Positions 51,181 to 62,096 of a stretch of 64,000 nt of DNA are shown piece after piece. How positions within the stretch are numbered: the first letter of the stretch is position 1; each line of letters opens with the position of its first letter. Source of the DNA: Lineus longissimus (Eukaryota > Nemertea > Pilidiophora > Heteronemertea > Lineidae); assembly GCF_910592395.1 (NCBI RefSeq), contig NC_088308.1, forward strand, positions 15,455,501 through 15,519,500, in the 5' to 3' direction. A program made the translations under genes and the position numbers. A model generated the notes under the pieces. The model did not search any database, was not told the origin of the DNA, and worked only from the letters and a program-made list of their open reading frames with translations.

Positions 51181-51531
51181 TCACAGGCCCCAATAGGGCC
51201 TACACATTAAGTATAACAACCGACCACAGCAGCCTCGGGCATTAAATGCAATTGACATGGTTGGAACAGCTGTTTTTAACAAGTGGCATTTAATATTCAG
51301 TTGGATGCAGATATCCGGCTTCATGTGATAATCCGTATCGATAAAGTGATCACTGCAAAGTTGGGCCGAAGGCCCAGGCTTCCAACACTCCAAACGCTTG
51401 CACTTCCGAATCCACAGCTTCCTCCTCTCTCGTTCAACTGGCTTTGGAAATTCATGAAAATGGGTCCCATCCGTCATTCGATTGTTCTTTGTGCTATCCT
51501 TGACACAATTCGGAGCCACACAATACACCAT
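51181..51531 (-). CDS. THAP-domain exon of the Kolobok-like element
   Basis: The 116-codon minus ORF starts ATG at 51531. It has the full THAP zinc-finger signature: C4-x4-C9, FHEFP (25-29), W40, C59-x2-H62 (CSDHF) and the closing AVPT (88-91). THAP domains bind DNA and occur in P-element and Kolobok transposases. The 25 residues after AVPT are not typical and run to a stop, so a donor site may lie near 51255 or the gene was cut by the internal deletion. Confidence 0.75.
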   Translation of the reverse strand: MVYCVAPNCVKDSTKNNRMTDGTHFHEFPKPVERERRKLWIRKCKRLECWKPGPSAQLCSDHFIDTDYHMKPDICIQLNIKCHLLKTAVPTMSIAFNARGCCGRLLYLMCRPYWGL

Positions 51532-52563
51532 AGTGAATGAAACACATTACTTCCAGGTGTGCATAATTAATTAAGGCCCTCCTGCTTTTATGATTGCATG
51601 ACATGTACAGATAACCTGATCTACATCACAACTTTTGCTGAACCCGCCGCCTGGCTCTAACAAGCTAGTTGCTAGCCTGATTAGGTAATCAAGTTGTCAA
51701 ACACATAATTGGCTATATCTTCAAAATGGATGGAGCTAATTGCATTTGGTTTTCTGTATTGTATAAAGTGTTAGGTACACTTTTGAAATTGTCTTACAGC
51801 AGAAAATGGCAAAAAACCTTGATATATGGCCTTTAAGAGAGACTAGGCATGGCGCCAGTCTCTCTTAAAGTACAGTCAACAGGCATTTGGTCTCAGTATT
51901 TGGGTAAGTGCAGAATCAAGCCAGCTCAGAGAGCAATGATTGAACGATGCTGTGGACAAGTCCAAGGATACTGCATCAGTCACGACCAACTTCTCATCAG
52001 AAAGCGTCATCACCAGCATATTCAATGTTCAGTTCCAACCTGTACCAGTCCAATGCACGCCTGTCATGGTCAGCAGTGGTCAGCTTAGCGCGATATGGAA
52101 CATTCTTCCGAAACTCAAGCGAGGGAAGTCTGCTCATTAGCATATCTCACGCACTGCTCCTTCTGGTCAAACATCGTAGTGAAATCGTAATGGAAAACGT
52201 CTGGCTTTGCGCCAGACTGATAAGTGAAGAACAAATAGGTAAAGAACTTCTACTTGCGCGAGACTGCTGTGATAAAATTATCATTGCAGAGACTCCGGTG
52301 ACGTACACATATATTTTTTACAATCAAAAATGCCCTCAAAAGACGACATGGAATGATTATTTTATTGATATTTCCTACTATATACCTTCCAATTATCACT
52401 TTATACAAATAGATCGGCGTTAGGTCGCATGCTTTTCTTTCCTGGTGACACTATAAAGCAAAATAGTTGCAACCCCGTAAATGCGCTATAAGTCCAATAA
52501 TAAGTGACGGTGGCCCGTTATAAATGTTTCGCCAGCTTCGCTTTTTTGCCACTACGCGGCGCG

Positions 52564-53700
52564 TTGGGCCCTTGCGTCAAGTCTTGGGGTTGAGAAAGTG
52601 TAAAGTGTTGGTGTAACACCGTCACCAAGGTAACACCATCACTGCACCAACACTTGACCACCCTGCTCGATGTTGGGTTACACCGGTGTAACACCAGTGT
52701 TTGAGGAGGGAATCCCCAAGATTTCAACACTAGTGTTGGGAAAGTGTTACACTTATCTGACACTAGTGTTACACCTACCCTGGCCCACCTGAAGAAACAA
52801 GGCAAATGCATTGGAGAAATGTACAGGTGTAACACCTACCCCTAGAGGTAGGTATTTGGGAGTGGTCAAGTTTTTAGGTTGTCAAGGTGTTCAGTCAGCC
52901 ATGTTTTTTGTCCCAGTTTTTGTGAAATAACAAGTCCAGGTCAACTAGCTTATCATCAGCACGACAGAGGCATATATGTGCCAAACAAAGCCACACAAAC
53001 TATTGTTTTTTTTAAAATTATTCTAGATACTTGACTAATTTGTAAGTACAGAAGAAACAACAAAATTCGAAAATATCGAAGTGACCGATCGTGTTGATGT
53101 TTCCGGCTGCCATTTTTTGGAAAATTTGTGAAATTTTGAGTTCATCAAAAGACTCAAATGTCCGACAAAGGCGATGACATTCCAAACAGTCACACTCATT
53201 ACAATCCTTGAGTAATGTTTTATCCAAATAAAGATATGAGAAACAAGGAATTTTGGTATAAATAGTACTTTTGACACAGTTTTTCCGCCACTACATGCGG
53301 CTTCACATATCGATTTTTTCTTGCCGTTCCGCAGTCAACTTCGCTGATGTGATAATCATCAATTCTGCTTCGGCCGCGCCCAGACGAAATCGGCAGTCTT
53401 CACAAAAATCCTGGTCTCACATCTGACTTAGGGCTCGAAAATAATTGCCAATAAGGGTAAAATTGTCTTTTTTGGTTGAAGCGAGAAAACAAGATGGCGT
53501 GAACTCAAACACCTAGTCAACTCACCAGTGTTACACCTACCGGGACCTTACACCTGGTGTCACCCTGGTGTTGCTCAAAGTGTTACACCGATGTCCAACC
53601 CAAGCTCGGTGTTGGGGGTTGGGGTAGGCCTCCTACAGGAACACTACACCAACACCAACACCTAACACTTTCTCAACCCCAAGACTTGACCTGACCCAAT
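52564..53700. mobile_element. Foldback element, about 1.14 kb
   Basis: The left arm GTCAAGTCTTGGGGTTGAGA-AAGTGT (from about 52575) is matched by the inverted right arm ending at 53700 (ACACTTTCTCAACCCCAAGA-CTTGACC). Both arms then hold many copies of AGTGTTACACC/GGTGTAACACT, giving multiple nested hairpins. Non-coding; superfamily unknown. Confidence 0.65.
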
Positions 53701-53709
53701 GTACAATGT

Positions 53710-53793
53710 AATGAAACGGCCGGGGCCATTGTGCTCACCGTATAGAAATTTGGTGGTTAGCAATTCATCCTGGTTAAAAAACATGCTACATAT
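53710..53793 (+). mobile_element. Family B element, 5' part, split by the transposon at 53794
   Basis: Starts AATGAAACGGCCGGGGCC and breaks after AACATGCTACATAT. The same element resumes at 56759 with AGTATATAGGTCAAACC, as in other B copies (for example around 12480 and 22130). Confidence 0.7.
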
Positions 53794-54085
53794 GAGGGGT
53801 TCAGGCGCAAAACCCAGTAAGTCCACATTACCCCTATTGTTTTAAAACAAGAATTTTTGTTTGGGAGTAGGTTCATTGGTTACTGGTTTACTCTCATTGT
53901 AATCAAATAGTTATTGGGTGGAAAAACAAAAGGCAAGAATTTCAAAAATTAACCTTTATTATGAAAACTAGTTATTAAGCAATTTTGATTGATATTGGCG
54001 GCAAAACTCTGTAAGTCCAAATGCGTTATTTTTGCATAATTCAGTAAGTCCAAAAAATCTGTGTTTGCAAAACCTGGCAAGTCCA
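53794..54085 (+). promoter_or_regulatory. Left subterminal transposase-site array
   Basis: Four copies of a GCAAAAC-C-x-GTAAGTCC motif: about 53807 (GCAAAACCCAGTAAGTCC), 54000 (GCAAAACTCTGTAAGTCC), 54035 (GCATAATTCAGTAAGTCC) and 54065 (GCAAAACCTGGCAAGTCC). The first overlaps the terminal repeat. Such clusters usually bind transposase. Confidence 0.7.
53955..53960 (-). promoter_or_regulatory. Polyadenylation signal of the transposase gene
   Basis: TTTATT on the plus strand (AATAAA on the minus strand), about 270 bases after the stop codon and still inside the transposon. Confidence 0.4.
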
Positions 54086-54229
54086 TCACTGGAAAAATAT
54101 GCATGAAAATGTAACAGAACACAACACAGTTAGCAATGTACTCAAATTGGATTAATAAAAGAGCAAGAATAATAAGCACAAGGATGCATGGCCTCCTAAT
54201 AACTACATTGTACTATCCTAGTCATCGTC

Positions 54230-56405
54230 CTAGTCATCGTCTTCGTCACTTTCCTCAAGATCCTGAGTGCCTTCCTGAACTCCGGCATCTGAGAGAGCAT
54301 TCTCATAGTAACTACGGACATCCTGACGTACCCCCAATTCATTCAGCAGCTTCAGTACATCACACCTCTTTGCATCCTTTACACAGTTAATATCAGGACA
54401 AACAGGTGGGTTGTACTGTGACCACTTTTTCCCTCTTTTCAATAGGTAGTGTTGGCAGAATTCCCCGCCGTAAACACTCTTAAAGCCGAGCTTATCTCCA
54501 TACACCTGCAGTACCCTAGCCTCACTTATTTTGAATGACCTCTGACTTTTTACGAACGCTGCAGATTCTCCCTTGAAATCGTAACACTGCCACTGCTTCC
54601 CGTATTCATGAACAACACCATGTTTACTGAGAATTTCAACATACTCCTTTGGCAATAGGATGGTATCCTTCTTACGAATATCCTGTTCTATTCTTCCAAA
54701 CACTCTGTCGGCAGGAAGAAAACTATGGCCACGTATCGGGAAGTAATAATCCATGGTATGTTGAGGGTACTGTCTGCTACACAGGGAAAACAACATGGAA
54801 ATCAAGTTAATGTTCTTGTTTTGCCCGTAACAAGAATCTGAGAATAAACGGAGGAGACGAGTTTGGTTGATCTCAGCACGTGCCACTGAACCAAGGTAAT
54901 CACGCAGGGCCGATGCTATCACGTTGCTGTCTTTGGCGTTTTCATGTTCAAGCCATGTGTACAGGTGGACATCCTCTCTCCGCTGGGGCTCACCTCTGCC
55001 ATGGTGATGAACTATGCCAAAGACGTATAAGTACAGCTGCCGAGAATAGTATGTTTGTCCTATAGGTGACTTGGGTAGGACCAGATTCTCCATTACATCA
55101 AAACAGAGAGTATAGCTGTCTTCGACCTCATTGAAAAGATTGTAGAACTGACGCGCACGGCGACGATGCAAGGTGTACATCAGAATTTTGTCTCGTTTTT
55201 CATCTGGAGTCAGATCGGGATCCCTTATTGCAATGCGGAACTTCACACATGTAGAACACACATCCGTTGATGGGTGACCGAAGGCAAGGTTAAAGTCATA
55301 CACAAAAATGCTCCAGTATAAGGAGTAGGAACATTGGGCATGATTCTGTTCCAGGAACATACAGTGCATCTTCGCAACATTCAAATCCGTAGGGAGATAC
55401 TTTCTGCCAGGGGCTGACCTACGTGCATAGTGGCTCGCTCTGCAGGTGAATGACTGAATATGGGCCTGAATGCGCTCCTTTTTCTCAGCATGTTCTTCAA
55501 CTTTCCTGGCTCCACCATGATTTTCTGAGCGAGACGTACCATGTTCAAGCCAATATCTTGCAACACTCTGGACACGGTATTCTTTGATGCCTGAAAGGAA
55601 AATATAATTTGGTGACTCATCTGATTTAAACTGAAGTCAATTTTCAATATTGTACACTGGATTGGAAATAGTGTTGCAATGATACTGCTGAAAAACTCAA
55701 ACAAACATGGTTAAAATCATGTCCACTGTCCCTGATGGCCTGAAATAAAAGGAAAAAAATAATACAGACTAGCACATTTTTTTTGCCATAACAACTCAGC
55801 CATACATTGTGGTGGCACATTCTGAAGCAAGGTTTTTTTTCTGGTCACCAGTAAGAAAGGTCTTAACGGACAGCCGAATTCATGTCTGAAATTTCATCGC
55901 ACAAGCATAGAGCCCCATCCCCCTCACACACAGACATACCCTAAATCACCATCTGCACTAAGAATCTATCATATCTATCTAAATCTCACTTACCAAAGAC
56001 ACTAAGGAATGATGCCTGGCAAATAGGAATCTTGGTTTTGTCTTCTTTCAGAACACTGTATTTCGTGGAAACCCCTCTCTTCTTTTGTCTGTTCTTATCC
56101 TGTACTCTAGGCCTCCGGCGCTTCACCTGACTGGTTTCCATGTGTGACATTAGAACTGCATCCTGCTTTACTTTATCATCGGTTGCATGCAACTGTCCTT
56201 TAATGTAAGTCAAGTCCATTTCAGTCAGTGTACTCGCTTTACACAATGCATTGTTATGCCTACATGATACACGGGAAACAAAGTCATTGCCACTGTACCG
56301 ATCTGATTTTGCCCTCGCACGGGCTGAATCCTTGGGTTGGCGACGTTTACGCTTGCCTTGTGGCGAGCGCATTACTGCTTCATCCATTTCATCAAAGTTA
56401 TTCAT
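54230..56405 (-). CDS. DUF7869-like (GQNKN) transposase, 590 aa
   Basis: Exon 1 is 56405-55994 (ATG; 137 codons plus one base) and exon 2 is 55590-54230 (stop), joined through GTAAGTGAG/CCTTTCAG in phase. The N-terminus is basic (KRKRRQPKDSARARAKS). FLSVFGIKEYRVQSVARYWL across the junction looks like the usual helix-turn-helix start. Residues 188-260 carry Cys/His residues (CRASHYARR; CSTCVKF). The core has D302 (CFDVMEN), D389 in FSDSCYGQNKN, and D432/E439 in LPADRVFGRIEQ, the candidate acidic triad of an RNase H-like fold. The C-terminus is acidic (DLEESDEDDD). No stop or frameshift interrupts it, so it may be recently active. It lies in a CLC intron on the same strand. Confidence 0.78.
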
Positions 56406-56539
56406 CTTAATTTTACGTAAATTCAGCAGAAATTGACAATTGACAGCAGAAATTGACTATTCTACAGCGAAAGCCTTGCGAGCGTGGGCGCCGCCATTTT
56501 GTGCGTCATGTGACCTGCAGTTCATCAGTGATTGGCTTT

Positions 56540-56754
56540 CAGGGACTTACGTGTTTCTGCACCAATATGGTGGTGGCGTTTACTGGGTTTTGCAAACAAA
56601 CTGGGTTTAAGGTAGGCATTTACGATGGGACTTACGGGATTTTGCAACAATATGATTTGACTAACATCATCTACATGCCAAAAGCTGTACATTGGTACAG
56701 CTATCTCATTTTTCATAGGAATGGCGTTTACGGGGTTTTGCGCCTGAACCCCTC
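56540..56754 (-). promoter_or_regulatory. Right subterminal transposase-site array
   Basis: Inverted copies of the left-end motif: GGACTTACGTGTTTCTGC (about 56542), TTACTGGGTTTTGC (56580), GGGACTTACGGGATTTTGC (56627) and TTTACGGGGTTTTGC next to the terminal repeat. Confidence 0.7.
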
Positions 56755-56758
56755 ATAT

Positions 56759-56820
56759 ATAGTATATAGGTCAAACCATTTGACCTCTGCGACCTTGAAA
56801 AATAGGTCAAATTAGCAGAA
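56759..56820 (+). mobile_element. Family B element, continuation and truncated end
   Basis: Continues the B element from 53793 (AGTATATAGGTCAAACC, TTTGACCTCTGCGACCTTGA) and stops after AATAGGTCAAATTAG. No 3' terminus follows. Confidence 0.6.
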
Positions 56821-57413
56821 TACAGAGTGCTATTGCATTTTGATTAGTTGCGTCGTCTGCTAGCTAAAAATTCTTTCCTTTTCAACATTCATGGTACTCT
56901 TTTTCAAGATGGTGGCAACTGACCACTACCAGAGGCGTTGGAAGGAACGAAATTGCCACCTCTAGTGTCAAGATTGGTCTACATGCAGCTTCAGGTCCAA
57001 TCAAGAGAGCTGAATATGACTACACAACTATGACGTCAAAGTGCGGGTTTTTTAAAAAATTCTTCCTTTGCTGGGGTCAATAACACCACCTAGCAGCCCG
57101 TCTTTTGAATGGGCACCCCCATCTCGACTCAAGGTCAAGGTCATCCTAAGGCTCACGACCTGACCCTCACAGGGTGGCAAATTGGTATCACTGGAAAGCT
57201 GGGATCAAGGGCTATCCAAAAACGAACAGTTTTATGCGGTCATATCTTCATATAACTGAGGGAAAAAATCTTTACCCCAAACGGTTCCTGGTTTACAGAA
57301 AAACAAAGACGTTAAAGGGTTAAACAAAGCTGTCTCGCACACGGAATGCAGGTCCAATTGCACTGATGTTTGGTTTCTGATCAGAGAAAATGAACCCTAA
57401 AATTAGACCTTAA

Positions 57414-58025
57414 CCCTTTGGCTCCCGAGATTTTTTACCAGTTTTATGCAAAATAATATTGTAGCTCCTTCATTATGCATCCTTGATTCATAAAACCATA
57501 CGTTTTTGTAAAGCTTACCGTAAAGATTACCTTGGCAATCGATTGGCGTTGTTTCTTGGTATCGGTCGGGTAAGAGGTAATCACTAATCAATAATAATCA
57601 ATATTTTTTGATCGATTTTGCTGTAATTGATTGCTTTTTCTGATATGAACAAGTATATTGAACTGTAATTGATGTAGTTACAACCTGTAAATGATTAATG
57701 TAACTTGATTGATAACTTTTTGCTATTGTCTATTACTGATTGATCGAATAATACAACATAATATTAATTTATATGCTAATCAGTTTGTGTACTGTGACGC
57801 TGCACAAGCGCCAATCAAACTGCAGCGCCATCTGCCAACTATGAATGAAACTAAATATGTCTTTTGCAGATCACCAGGGACACAAATACACCGTACAATA
57901 GTGTCCAACATGTACTGCGAGTTCTATACTGATACATTAGTATTCGGGACGATATATCGTCCCTACAAGATATACGCAAGACAAAATGTATGGACGATAT
58001 GTCGTCCCTCTAGGGAGGCAAGGGG
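57414..58025. mobile_element. TTAA-flanked MITE, piggyBac-like, 612 bp
   Basis: TTAA at 57410-57413 and 58026-58029 flanks ends CCCTTTGGCTCCC and (reverse strand) CCCCTTGCCTCCC. TTAA with CCC-starting ends is the piggyBac habit. The interior is similar to 49615-50367 and carries ATTGATCGA-type palindromes and two GACGATATATCGTCC/GACGATATGTCGTCC blocks near the right end. Confidence 0.65.
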
Positions 58026-58034
58026 TTAAGTTGA

Positions 58035-58144
58035 TGTCTCAAGGTCTTATGGTTACAAAACGTGCGCCCCATGTTAACAGATGGACAGACGGACAGAATC
58101 TGAATAGTTATTCTACCAGCCCCTCTGACTTTGTCAGCTGAACT
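58035..58144 (+). mobile_element. Family C element, 3' end only
   Basis: GGTTACAAAACGTGC, GATGGACAGACGGACAG, then CCTCTGACTTTGTCAGCTGA-ACTAAAAA. The hairpin is decayed relative to other copies. Confidence 0.55.
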
Positions 58145-58389
58145 AAAAACCTGTGAAAGATACCAGGCCAGAGCCTCTCAACAACAAAATAAGCCTCCTA
58201 GAAGTAGTATAGGTCCAACCCATCCTCATTTTTTATCGAAGGGATGGCTGAAGGGGAGGTAACATGTACTTACTTGACTAACAAGTTACTTTCATCAAAT
58301 TCAAGTCACTCATTTGAGAATGGGATGCACCTGTCATTAAAGACAGGTCTCGCAAATAGATGCTTTACTAACTGAGTCTGTCCACTCAC

Positions 58390-58444
58390 CTATGACACCC
58401 ATTACGATGAATATTGGAATTTCTTCTCCATTATATCCAAGACT
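58390..58444 (-). CDS. CLCN7: CLC-7-type antiporter, exon 1 of those visible
   Basis: The acceptor ATCTTGCAG opens a 55-nt exon closed by CATAG|GTGAGTG. It encodes SLGYNGEEIPIFIVMGVIG, which joins the 41327 exon to give E-I-P-I-F-I-x-M-G-V-I-G-G-L-L-G-A, a near match to CLC-7 (E-I-P-x-F-I-A-M-G-V-x-G-G-V-L-G-A). The four exons give 116 codons, roughly residues 320-440 of an ~800-aa protein. The family moves 2 Cl- for 1 H+ across lysosomal membranes. The N-terminal half should lie beyond 64000 or in exons I missed. Confidence 0.82.
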
Positions 58445-59255
58445 CTGCAAGATAAAATGACATCAGGATTGAAGGATTATTAAGAAGGCGCTAGATTACA
58501 ACTACTCCTGTGACATCCATCTATCTATATCTAGCTTTCCCGCTATCTGCTGCCTTGTTCACACGTAAAAGTAATTGCAGGTTCCCTTTCATCAAATGCC
58601 CCCTAATGGTGAAAACGTGACTTAGATAGTGTCGATTTTCATTAACAAAAGTGCCTCCTCATATACTACACATTTATCGCATGTGAAAAAAATTTGTGAT
58701 TTTTGGAGCATTGTAAAGTTAGAACGCACAGCTGTTTCAGCTAAAATTGAAATGACAGTTTTATCAGAAGCCACCAGATGGCACTTGTTCTGAGACTTTA
58801 TGAAACATTTGTCACAATCATTGTCATCGGGGAACCTTATAGTAAGTAGGACACACTGTACAGATGACGTGGTTATTGGCCAGTATCAGCGTATTTAGGG
58901 TGACGTAACGTCATTTTTGAGGGGTATGTCTCACAAAATCCAATTTACTCCTACTTCATCTTTCACCCATGTAGATGAAACCTAATGTATTATAATCACA
59001 ATGAATAAGCTTTACAATGATATAAGTTTCATCTTATTTTGTTATACCATCGATTTTCTACGCCGGGCTGAAGTTGGTGACGGCCTCAGCACGCAGCACT
59101 TAGTTGCACGCAGTCAGTTTTCAAGAATCAGACAATCTTGCGGGACATTATGCCTACAAACTACTGAATTTCCGGCGGGTAAACCAAGTCGTAGGTTCAT
59201 CAAAATTAATGACCAATCACATTACAGTATTCTATTCACCCTGGCGCATGATCGG

Positions 59256-60550
59256 AATGAAACGGCCAAGGGCCATTGTGCTCACCATATAGATATTTGG
59301 TGATCAGAAATTCATCCTGGTTTAGAAACATGCTACAGGTTTAGTACATACATCAAACCAAAGTCAGCATGACATGTGATGTATCGCTGCTTGGAGTACC
59401 TACCGTGATGTATCGCTGCTTGGAGTACCTACCATAAAAATATCATCGAAAACAAGTCACTAATAAGTGAGCCATGGCACTTTTTACGTTTTTTAGTTTA
59501 AGCCCCCTGGTGGCCATGTCGAGAAGTAGGGAGTCATGTGTACAAGTTTCAAGTAGATAGCTTTAAGGGTTAAGAAACGTGCCATAGTTACACTCAAATG
59601 GCTAATTTACGCCTTTTGACCTTGGTGACATTAAAAAGTAGGTCAAATCAAAAACCCGTATGATATGTGCTGTATTATTTGTTAGGAAAACCTGCCATAA
59701 AAATTTTATCAAAAACGAGAAAATCATAAGAGAGACATCACACTTTTTAGGTTTCCACTTCTGGCCCCCTGGTGGCCAAGTCAATCATTAGATCTAACTG
59801 AAATTCAAGGTCATAGGTAACATAACAAAGGGAATCAAATGTGCCAAATTTCAAGTTGATACCTTAAGCGGTTAAAAACGTGCCTTAGTTACACTCAAAC
59901 GACTCATTTACACCATTTGACCGCTATGACCATGAAAATTAGGTCAAATCAAAAACCTGTAGGATATTTGATGTATCCTTGCTAGGAGTACCTATCACAA
60001 AAATATCATCGAAAACAAGTCACCAATAAGCGAGATATGGCACTTTTTACCTTTATAGTTTTGGCCCCCTGGTGGCCATGTCGAGAATCGGATCACACCG
60101 AAACTCGGTGTCAGCAGTTATATGACGTAGGGAGTCATCTGTACGAAATTTCAAGTTCATACCTTAAGCAATTAAGGAACGTGCCATAGTTATACTCCAA
60201 TGGCCAATTTATGCAGTTTGACCTCTGTGACCTTGAAAATTAGGTCGAATCAAAAACCCTTATGATATGTGATGTATCCTTGCTAGGAGAACCTACCATA
60301 AAATGTTATCAAAAATGAGTAATTCATAAGAGAGATATCACACTTTTTAGGATTCCACTTCTGGCCCCCTGGTGGCCAAGTCAAGAAATTCATTGTCAGA
60401 GGTCACCTGACCTAAAGGGTCCTGTGTACAAAGTTTCAAGATCATAGCTCTAGCGGTTAAGAAACGTGCCACTGTTTTTTAAACAGGATACAGACGAGGA
60501 CGATGGACGATGGACACAGCGGTGTTGTATAGTCTCCTCTACAGTGAGCC
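59256..60550 (+). mobile_element. Family B element, about 1.3 kb
   Basis: Starts AATGAAACGGCCAAGGGCCA, has four body units of about 300 bp and ends GTATAGTCTCCTCTACAGTG-AGCC. A 30-bp phrase (GTGATGTATCGCTGCTTGGA...) is duplicated at 59376-59435. It has short deletions relative to the 12401 copy. Confidence 0.7.
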
Positions 60551-60559
60551 AAAAAATAC

Positions 60560-61015
60560 GTTAGAAGATGACGACGTTGACATGTTCATAAGTTTAGGCT
60601 AATTTGTAAGCAAAATGCGTCATTTTATTCTTCCAAACGCATACTATCGGAAAGTACACATTCCAAAGATTATAGTGATGCAGCCAGGTCAACAAGTATG
60701 TATCGCATCGTGCCGTATTCTTATCGGTTCCTGGTCGGTCCATAACGCTATTATTTAGAGTACGACACGACGACGAACCGACAAATCACAAACAGGACGG
60801 CGGTCCACGTCCTAATAATCTTCTGTTCGTAGTTCGGATTTTATTGGTTCGTGTATTGATTTTCTCTCAGTCCGTGTATCACCAGTTCGGTTCAGTTCCT
60901 CATCAATACTCTCGCCGGATCCTATCATGTCGTGACTGCGATGACCGTCATCGCACAACAGAATGACAGATGACGTTCATGGGAAAACTACTGGTGAAAA
61001 GGACGGGTGGCTGAT
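60560..61015. other. No gene recognised
   Basis: Spacer between two mobile elements; it contains CG-rich GACACGACGACGAACCG text but no motif I can name. Confidence 0.3.
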
Positions 61016-61018
61016 TAA

Positions 61019-62058
61019 AATGAAATGGCCAGGGCCATTGTGCTCACCTCATGTGGAGGAAAGATGGATAAAGAGCATGGTATTGTGTCATGTAGTGTTA
61101 GGTTTGATGTAGGTCCAAGCAATTACAATTTCCCCAAAATGGCCAATTTACAATACATTCGACCTCTGTGACCTTGAAAAGTAGGTCAAATCAAAGAAGA
61201 CCCGGGTGACACATTGAATGGTTGTTAGAATTAGATGTACCTATGATATAAAATTGGTGCCAATCGGGCAAGTCATTACTAGGAATAATGGCATTTTGAA
61301 GAATTTAGGATTTGGCCCCCTCCCTGGAGGCCAAACGGCAAATCAGATCGCACCAAACTTCGGTACCTGAGATCACCTGACCAAGGGGTACATGTGTACT
61401 TAATTTGTGATCAATAGTCATTGCAGTTAAGAAACGTGCCATAGTTACGGCCTGACGGCGAATTTACGCCATTTGACCTCTGTGACCTTGACAAGAAGGT
61501 CAAATTAAAAACTTGTGTGACATATACTGTATGGTGGTTAGATGTACCCATGATATCAAATTGGTGGCAATCGGGCAAGAAGTTAAGGAATAATCACATT
61601 TTTTAAGTTTTTGGATTTTGCCCCCTGGTGGTCAAGTGGTGACTCATATTGGACCAAACTTCGGTCCCTAAGATCACCTGACTAAGGGGTAAATGTGTAC
61701 CAAATTTAGTATCAATAGCCATTGCAGTTTAGAAACGTGCCATCGTTACATCCTAACGGCCAATTTACACCATTTGACCTCTGTGACCTTTAAAAGGAGG
61801 TCAAATCGAAAACCCGGAGGATATATGATGCACCTTTGCTAGAAGTACCTACCATATTTTTTTCAAAATTTCCTGACTACTATTAAGGGAGATATTGCAT
61901 ATTTTCACTTTTAACGTTTGGCCCCCTGGTGGCCAAACCATGAAACGAATCGGACCGAAACTTGGTCTCCAAGGTGTCATTACATAAGGGTACATGTGTA
62001 CCAAGTTTCAACTCAATAGCTCTAACAGTTACGAAACGTGCCCTGCTAACGGACGACG

Positions 62059-62096
<38 letters not shown>

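Larger units (their letters stand above)
50443..51832. mobile_element. Kolobok-like DNA transposon, internally deleted, 1390 bp
   Basis: Perfect 19-bp inverted repeats AGGCCATATATCAAGGTTT (50443-50461) and its complement (51814-51832) are flanked by TTAA on both sides. Inside, a THAP-domain ORF lies on the minus strand and small ORFs on the plus strand. TTAA duplications together with a THAP domain point to the Kolobok superfamily. No DDE domain remains, so it could move only with help from another copy. Confidence 0.78.
53794..56754 (-). mobile_element. Complete DNA transposon with GQNKN-type transposase
   Basis: Inverted repeats of 22 perfect bp, 27 bp with one mismatch, begin GAGGGGTTCAGGCGCAAAAC at 53794-53815 and 56733-56754. 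ATAT flanks both ends (53790-53793, 56755-56758) as the likely 4-bp duplication, and the host B repeat is restored around it. Both subterminal regions carry repeated GCAAAAC...GTAAGTCC motifs facing inward. One 2-exon gene encodes a 590-aa transposase-like protein. A 4-bp duplication and GAG start would fit a Sola-type element, but that name is from memory. Confidence 0.82.

Noticed and set aside
51940-52423. Overlapping plus frames right of the Kolobok-like element
   Set aside because: Neither frame has a motif; could be remnant coding sequence, but there is too little support to list it.
55381-55704. Minus-strand 107-codon frame over the start of transposase exon 2
   Set aside because: A shadow frame. 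The true frame gives IKEYRVQSVARYWL... and continues without shift into the core, so there is no frameshift in the gene.
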